The notes: generated by a model not told the origin, from the sequence alone. DNA of 64,000 nt from Hyaloraphidium curvatum (GCA_025558095.1 JAIVFI010000007.1:124001-188000), one strand, 5' to 3'; positions 21,843 through 33,159 are shown, numbered from the stretch's first letter. Program-made: numbers and translations.

Positions 21843-23090
21843 CTACAGTTCCTGGGCAAACGGATCCCAGCCATCTTCGGCCTCGTCCGCTGCCGTCCAG
21901 TCCATCATCTCCAGGTGCCCAGGTCCCGTCGAAACCCACTCGAACATGTCCCCGTCGTCCATGATCGCCAGCCTTTCCATCATCCTGCACCCGGGCCCGG
22001 CCTCCGCGACCGCCCTCGCATGGTCCGCCCAGAGCTGGTCCAGCTGCTGCGGCAGCCACTTCCGATCCTCTTCCCCGACGCAGCGCGAGATCCGGAGCCG
22101 GCGCGGCCCGGGCCGCGGGGGCGGCCTCGCGTGGAAGAAGTGCGCAAAGATGGGGAGGAAGCCCTCGACGGATTTCTCATTGGCCACGGCGTAGTCGAGG
22201 TCCTCGACGGTGCGGAGCTCGTGCAGCGCCCGCCAAAGCCGGTCCGCCTCGGCTTCGACTTCGTGCCCGGGGTGGAAGCACCACGGTTCGAGGATGGAGA
22301 GGCGGCGGAGGGAGGGGAAGACGGCCTGCAGCTCGGCGGCCGAGAAGCGTATCCGCAGGCCCGTGGAGCCGCGGAGGACGAGCTCCCGTGCGGCAAAAGG
22401 GGCGGGGCACGAGGCGCGCGAGATGATGCCCGGCGGCAGCTCGTGAGCTTGGGTGTAGACGGCGAGGTCCAGACGGACGAGGGCGCGGCACGAGCCCGCG
22501 ATGCGGCGCAGCGCGCGCTTCAGGTCGCGAATTTCGCCGGCGTCCGCGGGTGAGGGTTTTCCGAAGCCGTCCGTTCCGGGGGGGATCCTGACCTCGAGCG
22601 AGAGCCGGGCGAGCTGCGGCCACGGTGCCGAAAAGGCGTCGACCACCGCACCGGCGCGAAAGTCCTTGATGCCAGCAATCCGCAATCGCGTCAGCCAGGG
22701 AGCCTGGAAGTCCCGCAAAGACGAGAGCAGCGCCTCCTGCTTCGATGGAGAAAGCGTGCCTGCAAACAGGAGGCGGCACTGGGCAATCCCCCGCGTCCCC
22801 TGCGCATGGGCCGCGAGCGCCGTGTCCCTCGCGAGGCCGATCACTGCCGTGTGTGGCAAATGGCCGATATCGTCCCGGCGAATATGGCAAGCCAGGCCCA
22901 CGTTCTCTCCCGGGATGTACGACGCGTCCAACCTCTGCCACAAGGTTGGGTCGAGCGCCACGGCGGCCAGCGACGTGCACGTCCGGCGAACTTGCAGCAG
23001 CGACCATGCCGACACCCGAACGAAGGACAAGATCCGCAGCAGCAGTTCGTGCGGCAGGGTAGCAAGACCAACCCCATCCGACGCGTCCAT
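21843..23090 (-). CDS. F-box protein
   Basis: Intronless 415-residue frame. The N terminus carries an F-box (TLPHELLLRILSFV, then LLQVRRTCTSLAAVALDPTLW), which in this family binds Skp1 in SCF ubiquitin ligases. The rest is leucine-rich with irregular repeats (LTRLRIAGIKDF, LARLSLEVRIPP, LRRLSILEPW), resembling degenerate LRR-type substrate-recognition regions. The first ATG (23090) places the F-box at residues 9-45. Substrate unknown. Confidence 0.8.
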   Translation of the reverse strand: MDASDGVGLATLPHELLLRILSFVRVSAWSLLQVRRTCTSLAAVALDPTLWQRLDASYIPGENVGLACHIRRDDIGHLPHTAVIGLARDTALAAHAQGTRGIAQCRLLFAGTLSPSKQEALLSSLRDFQAPWLTRLRIAGIKDFRAGAVVDAFSAPWPQLARLSLEVRIPPGTDGFGKPSPADAGEIRDLKRALRRIAGSCRALVRLDLAVYTQAHELPPGIISRASCPAPFAARELVLRGSTGLRIRFSAAELQAVFPSLRRLSILEPWCFHPGHEVEAEADRLWRALHELRTVEDLDYAVANEKSVEGFLPIFAHFFHARPPPRPGPRRLRISRCVGEEDRKWLPQQLDQLWADHARAVAEAGPGCRMMERLAIMDDGDMFEWVSTGPGHLEMMDWTAADEAEDGWDPFAQEL

Positions 23091-23266
23091 CTGCGCGTCC
23101 GCCCGCGACGGCGGCCTCGCCCGCACCCTCTAACAAACTCCGGAAGTTTAACGCGAATTTAAAGCAGATTCAGAGCATATTAGCGTGGTCAACGAACGCT
23201 CGGGCGCGATCGTCGAACGCAGCGCAACGTGCATGCAGTGGCAAGTTAGGTCGCAAACAAGACACG

Positions 23267-24326
23267 ATGTCTCCCCCGGGTGCTGCGAACACCACGCCTT
23301 CCAAGCTCGTCCGCAAGGTTGCCATCGTAACTGGCGGTGCCAGGTGCGCCCGGTCCGGCCGCGATTCGCCCCCCGGCGGTCCTGAACGCGCCTCCGCAGC
23401 GGCTTCGGCGCAGCGACCGCCCGCAAGCTCGCAGGTAACCTGTCGATAGCAAATCGAAAGCTTTCTTGCTCTTACCGTTGTCTTTTCAAACTCGTCTTGC
23501 GCGTGTGAACGCCGAGACAGCCAAGGGCGCCATCGTCGCCATCCTGGACCAGAACGAGGAGCTGGGCGAAAAGGTCGTCGCCGAGCTGGTCGAGAACTTC
23601 TCGGGCGAGCTCGACATCGACTTCTTCACCTTCGTCAAGACGGATCTCTCGGATCTAAAGGATTTGAAGCGCGCCTTCGACAAGGTCGTCAACAAGTACG
23701 GCACGCTCGACATCATGATCAGCAACGCCGGCTTGGGCCTTGGGGACCGCGCGTTCGAGCGCTGCCTGGATGCCAAGGAGCCCGAGACGCCGGACGAGTT
23801 CGGCGACGGCACCGAGTACGCGCAGTGGCTCAAGATGCACGCCGTCAACACGGCGGCCGTCTTCTACGGCACCCAGCTGGCGATCAACGAGTTCCGCAAG
23901 GCCGCGGGCGGGAAGGGCAAGAAGGGCGTGATCGTCTCGACGGCGTCGATGGCGGCGCTGTGGCCCACCGGCAACCTTCCGGTGTACGGCGCGGGCAAGG
24001 CAGCCGTGCTCTACTGGACCCGCAAGCTGGATCACATGCTGCGGCCGAGGGACGGATCGCTTCCCGCGATCCGCATCAACGTGGTGTGCCCCGCGGCCGG
24101 GCTGACGGGCATGTACAAGGAAGGGCTGGCCGATCCGGTCTGGGGCAAGATGTTCAACCGGTTGATGGACACCCTCAAGATCCCCGTCGAGGCCGTGGCC
24201 GACGCCATCATCGCGGCAGCGGAGGATGATACGATGGCCGGGGAGGTGATTCGAGTGCTGCCCCAGGGTATCGATATCTGGGACTGCGACAAGAACGAGC
24301 CCAAGAGGCTGCTGGCAAAGATCTGA
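23267..24326 (+). CDS. short-chain dehydrogenase/reductase
   Basis: Classical SDR, close in pattern to 15-hydroxyprostaglandin dehydrogenase-like enzymes. Exons 23267-23343, 23400-23434 (35 nt) and 23521-24326 join to 306 codons. The cofactor motif TGGASGFG is assembled only by splicing exons 1 and 2, which supports the model. Also present are the NAG motif (ISNAGLG), a catalytic Ser region (VIVSTASMAAL) and YGAGK, the catalytic Tyr-Lys. An Asp in the second strand (VAILDQ) suggests NAD preference. Soluble; substrate unknown. Confidence 0.9.
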
Positions 24327-24372
24327 GCTCGTGTTTAGGGCCCAAAAACGTGTAATCGGACGCCGGTGTTCG

Positions 24373-25672
24373 TTACAGCTTCTGCTTCTGCTCCTCCTTT
24401 GCCCACTTGCGGTCCAGCTCGTCGATGAAGTCGAGGGTGCGCTTGTTGGACCTGCGAGGAGCAACGACAGCACGGTCAGCGATCCACGACCCCAAGTCGG
24501 CAAGCCGCCGTCTCCAACCCACTTGGGCAGGCCCTGTGCGTACGTCGCCGCCGCCGGGCTCGCCGCCGTCCCGAGCAGGTACCTCGACGCGATCCCCTGG
24601 TGGATCACCGCCGTCCGGAAGAAGCTGAACGCCACGTTGTACTCGAACCGCGGGATCGGGAACGGCCGCCCGGCCGCGGTGCAGTAGATCTCCAGGCACT
24701 GCTCCGCGGTGGGGATGCCGTCGATCTCGGAGCGGGGGGCGCCGATGTAGCCGCCGTCGCCCCAGGGCTTGAAGTGCGGCTGCATGCTGTGGGAACGGGT
24801 TGTGTAAGCGCCGCGGACAGCGAAATCGCGGGATACCTACAAGTATCCGAGGTCGGCGAGGGGGTGCCCGATGGTCGAGGTCTCCCAGTCGAGGACGGCG
24901 ACGACGCGGTTCTCGGTCGGGTGCAGCATGAAGTTGTGGAACATAAAATCGAGGTGCGCCACCGTCGCCTCGTCCGGCGGCATGTGCTTCTTGAGCCATT
25001 CGACCTGGAAGTCCAGTCTCTCGAGGTCCTTGGTCTTCTCGCCCGTCTTGGGGCTCCGGACGGCGGCCTGCTGCCCCGAGAGCTTGGCCCAGTTCTGGAT
25101 CGAGCGCGGATAGTAGCCCTTGTCCTTGCCGTAGCCCTCGAGGCCGATCTTCTTGTGGTCGTAGGAGTGGAGAAGGGCGAGGGTCTGGAGGGCCGAGATG
25201 TAGGCTTCTTTCCTGTCCTTGGGCGGCACCTTGTGGATCCCGTCATGGCCGAGGACGCGGCCCTCTGCAGACACGACCCATCAGCCTCGTTCTCGGACGC
25301 CGAGAGGGCGGACCGACCGGTGTAGAGCATCACGTAGAACTCGACGCCGATGACGTCCGTGTCCTTGCAGTAGCAGAGCACTTTGGGCACGGGGAACCCT
25401 TGGGCGCCCACCGCCTTCTGGACGCGGAACTCGCGGTCGATCTGGTGGGCCCCAAACGCGAGCTTCCCGGCGGGCTTCCTCCGGCAGACGTATCGCGTGC
25501 CCCGCGAGTCCTCGAGGTAGTACGTCGGGTTCGACTGCCCCAGACCAAACTGGCCAATCTCCCTGAATGGCCCGCGGAAGCCCTCCGCATTGGCCTCGAG
25601 GTAGGCCGCGAGCTTGTCAAAGTCCACAGGGGCCCGGACGGGGCCCCACGCCTTGCCGCCCTCGGATGCCAT
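24373..25672 (-). CDS. APH/choline-kinase-like phosphotransferase
   Basis: Predicted small-molecule kinase of the aminoglycoside phosphotransferase fold, of the type found as the kinase part of ACAD10/11-like proteins. Four exons are placed by splice sites and conserved joins, for example VMLYT joined to EGRVLG. The nucleotide-binding region contains LGQSNPTYYL and a Lys-containing strand (YVCRRKPAG). The catalytic loop reads HLDFMFHNFMLH and the metal-binding motif VLDWE. The usual loop is HGDYRLDN: here the His, Asp and Asn positions are kept. The start is the ATG at 25672; an upstream TTG-initiated extension was rejected. It shares a 324-nt divergent region with the NSA2 gene. Confidence 0.8.
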
Positions 25673-25996
25673 CACCCCGCACACGAGGAGACCGAGCCCG
25701 GTCGTGTTCCGATGCGCTTCCGGCGACTTCCGGGCCGCGTGCCTCGAGCTCAACCGCTTGGGAGACGCGAGCGTGCGAGCTTCGGGCCGACGTTTCGCCC
25801 TAGCGTCCCTAGTCGCGAGCGGGGCCTAGCGGGACGCAGATACCACAATTCTTTCTCGCGCACCAACAACCAACGTCCGCCTTTCCCCGGCCCGGACGCC
25901 GTCGTCGACGTCTTTGCGGACTCGGAAGCCGCTCTCCAGTCTTTTCTCTTCCCCTACCCCTGCCACCGTAGCCCGCGGGCCGGCGGCACCGGCGCC
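25673..25996. other. divergent intergenic region, 324 nt
   Basis: Probably the shared promoter region of the kinase gene and the NSA2 gene. No TATA box, repeat or small RNA is recognised. Confidence 0.35.
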
Positions 25997-27217
25997 ATGC
26001 CGCAGAACGAGTACATCGAGGAGGCCATCAAGAAGCATGGCCGGCGGCTCGACCACGAGGAGCGGAAGTGGGTAGCGCGGGCTCTACGGTCGGAGGACTT
26101 GGACGCGGGTGCTTGGTGTTGCCTTGAGGAGGCAGGGAGGACGGGATGGCCAGCCCGGGGTTCCCCGCTCTTCGGGCGTCGAAAACGCTCCCCCTGGGGC
26201 ATACTGGAGCCGATGGGCCCGCTCCGGCATCATCGCAGCTGTATGTCAGATGCCACGGTGTTGTTGGAGGCTTTGGAGGGGGGGTCTCGGGGACCTTCTG
26301 GACAGCAGAGGCTGACGACTTCGCTCCGCTCCGCGCAGACGGAAGCGAGAAGCTCGTGAGGGCCACGAACGCTCCGAATATGCCCAAAAGGTGCGGGGCC
26401 TGAAGGCCAAGATCTACAACAAGAAACGGCACACGGAGAAGGTCGAGATGAGGAAAAAGTGGGTCGCTTGCTCTGCTCCCAACGTCGAGCCTTCCTGACG
26501 CTTCGGCACCCAGGATCAAGATGCACGAGGAAAAGAACGTCACGAAGAAGGGCCCGGCGGAACCGCAGGACGGCGCGATCCCGACGTACCTGATGGACCG
26601 CGAGAAGCAGACGCGGGCCAAGGTGCTCTCGAACATGATCAAGCAGAAGCGGAAGGAGAAGGCCGGGAAGTGGAATGTGCCGCTGCCCAAGGTGCGGGCG
26701 GTCGCGGAGGAGGAGGTGTTTAAGGTCATGAAGAGCGGGAAGCGGAAAAGTGGGCATCTTCGGCACGGCTCGGACGGCGTCCCTGACCCCTTCCCCAGCC
26801 AAGCAATGGAAGCGCATTGTCACCAAGCCCACCTTTGTCGGGGAGGGCTTCACCCGGAAGCCGCCAAAGTACGAGCGCTTCATCCGGCCGATGGCGCTGC
26901 GGTACAAGAAGGCGCACGTGACGCACCCGGAGCTCGCCGCCACCTTTTGCCTGCCCATCCTCGGGGTCAAGAAGAACCCCAACAGCCCCATGTACACGCA
27001 GTTGGGCGTGCTGACCAAGGGCACGGTGATCGAAGTCAACGTTTCGGAGCTCGGGCTGGTGACGCAGAGCGGCAAGGTCGTCTGGGGCAAGTACGCTCAG
27101 GCTGGTTTCACTTGCCGGTTTGTTTTGCCCCGTCTTGTTGCTGATTGGCGCTGTCCTCCGCAGATTACGAACAACCCCGAAAACGACGGCTGCGTGAACG
27201 CCGTGCTGCTCGTCTGA
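25997..27217 (+). CDS. NSA2: ribosome biogenesis protein NSA2
   Basis: Component of pre-60S particles needed for 27S pre-rRNA processing in the nucleolus. Exons 25997-26067, 26339-26458, 26514-26749, 26799-27100 and 27164-27217 total 261 codons, giving 260 residues, essentially the family length. The protein begins MPQNEYIE with a basic coiled region. It is very strongly conserved after [16 protein letters not shown], through [19 protein letters not shown] and [14 protein letters not shown], to the end [15 protein letters not shown]. Intron 1 is long for this genome (271 nt). Intron 4 (27101-27163) fits only as GC-AG (CAG then GCTGGT) if the invariant KYAQ-(V/I)TNNP join is respected. Confidence 0.96.
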
Positions 27218-27218
27218 G

Positions 27219-27312
27219 CCACTCTGCCACCTCTGCCATCTCTTGGTCATCATGGTTGACTTTATTCGGAGCTTACAATGTAGATGGATACCCGCAATTC
27301 GATTGTTTGGAG
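27219..27312 (+). repeat. short dispersed repeat, copy 1 (inverted relative to 33160-33256)
   Basis: About 95 nt just after the NSA2 stop matches the reverse complement of 33160-33256 at high identity. The core GATGGATACCCGCAATTCGA is identical in both. It is not a tRNA by box pattern. It lies in the 359-nt stretch between NSA2 and the RING/TRAF gene, where I see no other element. Confidence 0.75.
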
Positions 27313-27576
27313 TTTCACTCAACCGTCACCCGCTCCGTCCGGCATCGATTGTCGGTCCGCCCTGTTGCAGGAGGCATCCCTGCCGCGGCCGAAGCTCGCG
27401 GACACAACTTTCACCCCCCGAATCAAGCTCACTCAATTGACCGCGCCGGCCCCGCCAGACACCGCGCAGCCATCCGACGCTTCTAGAAGGACGATTCCCG
27501 CGTTCTACTGGGCGCCCGAGGCCCTGCAGGTCGCGCATCGCAGATCCGCCCCCAAGGCCAAACAAAGGACGGCACG

Positions 27577-28663
27577 ATGGCGGACCCCGACTGGCTCACC
27601 TGCGCGGTCTGCCTCGGCACGATGCTTCCGTCAGAGATTCCGGTGGTGCTTTACAAGTCGAACACTTTCGGCTCCTGGACGGCCTGCCAGCACATTTTTT
27701 GCAGGAACTGCATCTCCCCGCTGTCCTCCCTCGGACCCGCGGCGCGCCGATGCCCGACCTGCCGCAAGCGCTGGAACACCGCCGTGCCCCTCCTGGAGAC
27801 CAACATCGAGCCGCTGAAGATTGCGTACCGCTCCAGCTACGTGTCGTGCCCCCACGAGTGCGGCGCCGCCGTGCAGATCTGGGACCTCGACGCGCACTCC
27901 CGCGCCTGCCCCTTCGCCGCCGTCGCGTGCCCCCACGAAGGCTGCGGCCTGCAGCTCGCTCGCAAGGACATGGAGAAGCACAAAGAAGAGTGCCCGAGGG
28001 CTTTCGTTGCTTGCGAGAACGAGGGGTGCGGGGAGGCCGTCCGGAGGGAGGAGGCCGAAGCCCATGCCGAGGAGTGCCCCAAACGCATCGTTCGTGCGCG
28101 CTGCATCCCTTCTGCACCCACGAGGTAGGCGCTCCGCACATGATCCGAACGGACGGCAAACTGACCGCGACGCTGCGCAGGCGGCCCTTGACACGATCGA
28201 CGAGCACATGCAGGAGGCCGCCGCGCACCACGGGGAGCTGTTGGACCAGCTCGCGGCCGAGCTCGACACCAAAGACCTCGAGCTCCGCCGCAAAACCAGC
28301 GCCCTGCGGATCAAGGCCCGCCTGCTCCGCGCCCGGGAAGCCGAGATCGCCGAGCTCCGAAGGAACCTCGCGGTGACCGTCGCGGACAGGGACGGCATGC
28401 TCCAGGAGCGCGACGAGGAGATCGCCCGGCTCCGCAAGCAGAACGAGGTCCTGCGGTCCTTCGCTACGGGGAGCAAGGACCGGCTCATCAAGAAGCTCGC
28501 CGCGCACAAGGACCGCCTGCTCGATAGGCGAGGGTCCGACATCGCGGAGCTTCGCGGCGGCGGGGACAAGGAGAACGCCACGAGCTGGTTCATCGATCTC
28601 TCGGACGGGCAGGGAAACGGGGCCGAGCCTCACCAGAAGCTCGAGACAAACGGAACGGACTGA
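27577..28663 (+). CDS. RING/TRAF-type zinc finger protein with coiled coil (frame break)
   Basis: Likely E3 ubiquitin ligase-type adaptor. The N-terminal RING spans CAVCLG, ACQHIFCRNCI and CPTCRKRW. TRAF-type fingers follow (CPHECG, CPFAAVACPHEGCG, CPRAFVACENEGCG). Exon 2 (28181-28663) encodes a long heptad-rich coiled coil (ELLDQLAAELDTKDLELRR through EEIARLRKQNEVL). A GT-AG intron (28125-28180) joins them only if one base is added near 28095-28112, in the CCC run. That also restores the expected FCTHE finger. No MATH/TRAF-C domain is present. Confidence 0.75.
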
Positions 28664-29040
28664 TGGCTTTTGTTCGGTTAGGTCGGGAACTCGGGCTCTT
28701 GCGCTCAGTTCTGGTGAGGTTGGCGGACTCTTGCGACCTTTGAGTTGTCCTGCCTCTCCAAAAGTCTGCCTGCGCGGTTTCGGCCAGCGTCAGTTTAACA
28801 GAAAGGGGCGGTGGCGAGTAGATAGGACAGAACTTGTTCCGTGCATAGGGTCAACAAGAGAGCAGATCCATTACTAGTCGTCGCGACAGCCTGATAAGCT
28901 ACAGTAGATTCAGCAGCATCAAGACCTTTGCAGTTTGCAGGTCGCTTGTAGAAGCCCCTCCCCGCTCCTCCCGTCCTTCCATACGCACCGCACCTCCTCC
29001 TTCCCGCATCGCCCTCCGCCCCATCGGGCCCGTCCGACGC
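28664..29040. other. intergenic region, convergent 3' ends
   Basis: This stretch separates the stops of two convergent genes. Apart from the short repeat at 28860-28931 I see nothing in it. Confidence 0.4.
28860..28931 (-). repeat. short dispersed repeat, inverted relative to 35283-35355
   Basis: About 72 nt matches the reverse complement of 35283-35355 with one 3-nt gap and a few substitutions. Shared runs include GCTACAGTAGATTCAGC and AGCATCAAG. It sits just beyond the stop of the minus-strand gene ending at 29041, perhaps in its 3' UTR. Confidence 0.65.
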
Positions 29041-31421
29041 TCAAGCCTTGCCGATCCCGTTGCCCTTGAGGATCTCGTCCAGCATCACCGAGTCCGGGCA
29101 CAGCGCCGAAAAGAGCTTCCAGTCGAACTCGGTGCGCGGCTCGCCGCGCTCGTCCAGCAGCGGCTGCCCCGAGGCGTCCTTGAGCGGCTTCATGAGCTTC
29201 TGGCACATCTTGTCGACTGTGGGTAGGCCGCCTGTCAGCGTCGATCGGCATACCACGGCCCAAGGCGCGCAACCCACTCGCGACGATGCTGAGCACCGTC
29301 TGCACGTAGGCGTCGATCAGGTCGTCCACCCCGATCCCGAGCTTGTTGAAGTCCTTGCGGTCCATGAGCAGCAGCCTGTTTGCCTCGGTGGTCCACTCAT
29401 TGTCGTCCAGCTTGACGCTCAGGTTGGTCCCCAGCATCTCCCACGACGTCACGTCCGGGTGGTCCTCGAGCTTCTTGACCAGCGGGTGCCGCGACCGGCG
29501 CGCGTAGATGGCCACGGGGCGGAAGCCGCTGTCGTTGGCGCAGACCATCATGCGGAGGTCGCTGACGTAGATGTCCTTCTTCTTCTGCTCGGCGGGCAAC
29601 GTCAGGCACCCAGGCCGAATGGCAACGAGGAAAACCCACGTCAGGAACGGTGCCGACGTGGTAAAAGACGCCCTGCCTCCCGGCTCGGTGGGCCTGCCAG
29701 CTCGGCGATCCGACGAGCGACTGCACGATGAACTGCGGGCCGGCATTCAAGGACAGTCAGGATCCGCTGGTTGACAGCCCCGCGCCCCGACCCACCTTCT
29801 CGTACTTGTGGTCGATCGCCATGAAGTCGTCCAGCTCCTTCTGCCCCAGGATGGTGTACACCCCCTGCCCCGCGTTGGAGTAGGGCACCTTGATCACCGC
29901 CTGGCCCCCGAGGCTCTCGACCCACAGCGGTATCTCGGCCTTGGAGCAGTTCTTGACCGTCTCGGGGATGTGAATCGCCAGCCCGGTGCCGGCCAGCTCC
30001 GCGTTGAGGAAGTCGTACGCGCGCGCCGCCAGGGCCTTGTTGCGCCCGCCGGCGATGCACGCCAGGATCGAGTTCATCACCACCGTCCTGGGCTGGATCG
30101 GGAACCGCGTCCACGGCTTCTGCGTCGTGTACTTGAAGCACGCCCGCACGGCGTGCCACGCCCCGCCGGCGTCGCGGACCTCCATCACGCCGTCGGCCCA
30201 GCGCACGGGCGGGTCGGGGTCCGAGTCGTAGAATTCGACGAGCCAGACGCGCTCGCGGGTGACCTCGGCGATCACCTCGGCGTAGCCGCTGCAACGCGCG
30301 GGGTGTGAGGTGTCAGACCTCCCGCCACGCCACCGGGAGGGAGCACCGCCCCACCTGTTCTCCATCGCGTTCTTGTCAAACACCACGGCAATGTCCCCCG
30401 CGGCCTTGTCGGTGCGGTCCAGGATGGGCTTGAGCGCGTGCTCGACCACGATCCCGTAGCCGCCGTACTCGTCCTGCACGTCCTGCAGCAGCGGCATCGA
30501 CTTCTGGCCCGACGGGCACGAGTTCGTCTGTGGGGCAGACCCACCACCAGGAAACGCCGTCAGCAAGATCGCCGCCGGCACCGGCCGCGCACCGCCCCAC
30601 CTCGACGATGATCATCTGCCTCCTCCCGTTGTAGCTCACCGCGTTGAACAAATCCGACCCCGCCCAGTGGAAGTGCCTGGGCCTGTACGACAGCAGCGAG
30701 GCCAGCACGTCCACGTCCACCTGCGGGTTCAGGTGCGCGTAGCGCGCGATCATGCGCTCGTTGCCAAGGGTGAGGAAGGACGAGACGAGGGGGTGCAGCT
30801 GCGCGTTGAGGACGCGGGGGTACCAGTGGCGTTCGGGCTCTGGAGATTGGTGGGGGGGATGGGGAGAAGGTCGGGGAAATGGAGGGAGGGCAGGGGAGGG
30901 GGGTTTGGTGGCCGACGGAGGGGAGATCACGGGATCAGTGATCGCGCCGGATCACGACGTCGGATCGCGGGAAGGGGAGACGAAAGAAAGTCAGTCATGC
31001 GTGGTCCGACCGGGCGGCGCCGGACGTATAACCCACCGTAGGAACCGGCCGCGACGGGCTTGGCAAAGTACCCCGTGAGCGGCTTCTTCTTCCTGGCCGG
31101 CTTCTCCTCCTCCGCCGCCGCGCCGGCCTCGGCGCTGACCAGCCCCCCGCTGTTCCCCTGCACCGCCGGCTTCCCGACCGCCTCCTGCGCGTCGAACGAG
31201 TCCTTGCGCGGCTGCTTGCCGTCCGCAACGGCGTCGGTGGGGCCCATGGGCGGCGACCGCTCGAACGCCGAGTCGGCGATGGAGGGCTTGCGGGCCAGCG
31301 GGGGGAGCTCAGCGGTGGCGGCGGTGTCGCCGAGCGAGAGCATCGAGAGGTTGGAGGGGAGCGAGGAGAGGGCGGTGGAGGGGGCGGGCGAGGGGCCCTG
31401 CGGGGGGGTGGCGTGCAGCAT
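29041..31421 (-). CDS. conserved unknown protein with ATP-grasp-like core
   Basis: Seven exons (31421-31037, 30839-30601, 30527-30355, 30288-29796, 29732-29640, 29584-29278, 29216-29041) join to 622 codons exactly, with GT-AG introns at every join. The N-terminal 130 residues are low-complexity and Ser/Pro/Ala-rich with KPARKKKPL. The core has segments like ATP-grasp enzymes: [18 protein letters not shown] (nucleotide-binding Lys and Gly loop), [13 protein letters not shown] (acidic metal-binding strand region) and [12 protein letters not shown]. Such proteins ligate carboxylates to amines or thiols. I do not recognise the exact family, and the substrate is unknown. Long well-ordered exons and composition argue for a conserved enzyme. 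Confidence 0.7.
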
Positions 31422-32005
31422 GTGTGTTTGGGGGAGGCGGGGTGCCGACGGAGGCCGGGCTGCCCGGGGGTGCACGGGCAGACAGCTAAAATGCTGGCTG
31501 AATTGGTTCCGCCCTGTTTGGCCTGTTGCGGCGCGGGGGTGCTGGTTGCGCAAGGTGCTCGGACGACACGTCAAGGCTGCGCAGTGCGCCGCGGGGGTTT
31601 CCTGCGTCCGGCGCCGCCTCCGCGTGGAATGTTCCGCACGGCCTGTCCGCCGGCGTGTTTCTCCGGCGGTGCGACGGGCGGCGCGTGCGGCGTGCCACGC
31701 GAGCGGTTGGGACCGCCGACTCGGCTCCGACGGCGACCGCTGAGCTGGCCCTCGGGGCACCGCGGGGGAGCGCGCCGGGCTGCGGAGGACGCTGCGACGC
31801 CGCCGCCGGGTCGCCGCTGAGGTGCGCGCCCGCCGCTCGCGGTGTTGCAGCTTCGGGGACGGGCTGGTAGGGGCGCGGCACGCACGCGCTCCCCACACGA
31901 AGACGGTGTGGCTGTGCCGCCTCCCGGGAACCCAAGGGACACCTGATCGGAATCAGATGGTCATGCATCGGGCACTGATGTCACAGATCCAATGAGCACC
32001 GATGT
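31422..32005. other. promoter-side intergenic region, 584 nt
   Basis: This lies upstream of the ATP-grasp-like gene and downstream of the zinc transporter gene, both on minus. Frames on both strands are open but compositionally biased. No element is recognised. Confidence 0.35.
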
Positions 32006-33076
32006 TTATGCCCAGATGCCAATCAAGCACATGACCGCGGCCCCCGCAAACACCGTCGCGGCCCCCGCCGCTCGCCCGGCCATCGGCCTCCCCCGGAACG
32101 CCGCCTCGGCCTCGGGCAGCAGCTCCGCGAACGCGTCCTTGGCCAGGATCCCGCCCGCCGCCGCCTCGAGGAGGTTGATCCAGCCCGCCATACCCCCGTT
32201 CGGGTCGTACGACGACGAAGCTCGCAGGAAGGCGCCGAGGAGCACCCCCGTCGGGGTGGACGCGGTGTACACCGCCAACGCCGCGTTCCTGCGCCACTCG
32301 GGCATCCCTGCATCCAGCACCGCCCCGCACAGCGCTACGCCCTCGAAGAACTGGTGCACCGAAAGCGCGATGGCAAGCGCGGCGGCCTGCCCCGCTTCCG
32401 CGGCTCCCAGCGCGATCCCGATTACGAGGGAGTGCGAGGCGATTCCGAGCTCCAATGAGAGTGTCGCAGAATGGCCGTGGCCGCCGTGCGGGTGGTGGAG
32501 GTGGCTTCCACTCTGCCGCCCCGGTCCGCGGGCACGGAACGCCCTCCCCGACGCCGAGCTTCCCGCTCCGACCGACTCCCCCGTCCGCTCCACGTCCAGG
32601 CCGTCCGTGGGGATCTCCAGCAGCTCCGCCTCATCCTCCTCGCCCCCCACCCCCGGCACCGGCGACCCGCCCCTCTTCCCCCCCGTTCCATCATCCCCCG
32701 GAACCGCCTGCGCCGCCCACCCCAGCAGCGCCGCCCCGCACGCCGCCGCCGCCCCCCAAGGATACGTCCCCCAGCCCAGGCATTCAGAGGACAGGAAGGC
32801 AAAGGAGGGAGCGAGCACGTGCACGAAAGCGGTCGCGAGCACGGCGCCGGCGCCGAACGCACGAAGGTACGGCGCCGCGGGCGGGGGGGAGAGGAGGGGA
32901 AGCGCGGCGCCGAGGCCCGACGCGAGGAGCTGCGGCATGTTGGACGCGGGGGGAACACTGAACGTGAGACGCGTCCAGCCGGGGGACAGCAGAGGGCCCA
33001 CGAGGAGGAACGCGTAGCCGAGCCGCGGCCACGGGGAAAAGGGCGATGTGGGGGCTTCGCAGCCGGGCGGGGGCAT
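32006..33076 (-). CDS. ZIP family metal (zinc/iron) transporter
   Basis: Integral membrane protein importing divalent metals to the cytosol. The 356-residue frame from the ATG at 33076 has about eight hydrophobic segments. Between helices 3 and 4 is a long loop with a His-rich metal-binding patch (HLHHPHGGHGH). The conserved pore helices are recognisable: HSLVIGIALGAA in helix 4 and HQFFEGVAL in helix 5, with the paired His and Glu residues. The frame extends upstream to 33265 through a copy of a dispersed repeat, so I chose the downstream ATG. Confidence 0.9.
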   Translation of the reverse strand: MPPPGCEAPTSPFSPWPRLGYAFLLVGPLLSPGWTRLTFSVPPASNMPQLLASGLGAALPLLSPPPAAPYLRAFGAGAVLATAFVHVLAPSFAFLSSECLGWGTYPWGAAAACGAALLGWAAQAVPGDDGTGGKRGGSPVPGVGGEEDEAELLEIPTDGLDVERTGESVGAGSSASGRAFRARGPGRQSGSHLHHPHGGHGHSATLSLELGIASHSLVIGIALGAAEAGQAAALAIALSVHQFFEGVALCGAVLDAGMPEWRRNAALAVYTASTPTGVLLGAFLRASSSYDPNGGMAGWINLLEAAAGGILAKDAFAELLPEAEAAFRGRPMAGRAAGAATVFAGAAVMCLIGIWA

Positions 33077-33159
33077 CGTGCCGGCGGCACTGCGGGGTCG
33101 GAGCGGAGGGCGGATTCGGGGTGACGGTGCACGCGCCGCGGAAATCACTGTCGCGCGAG

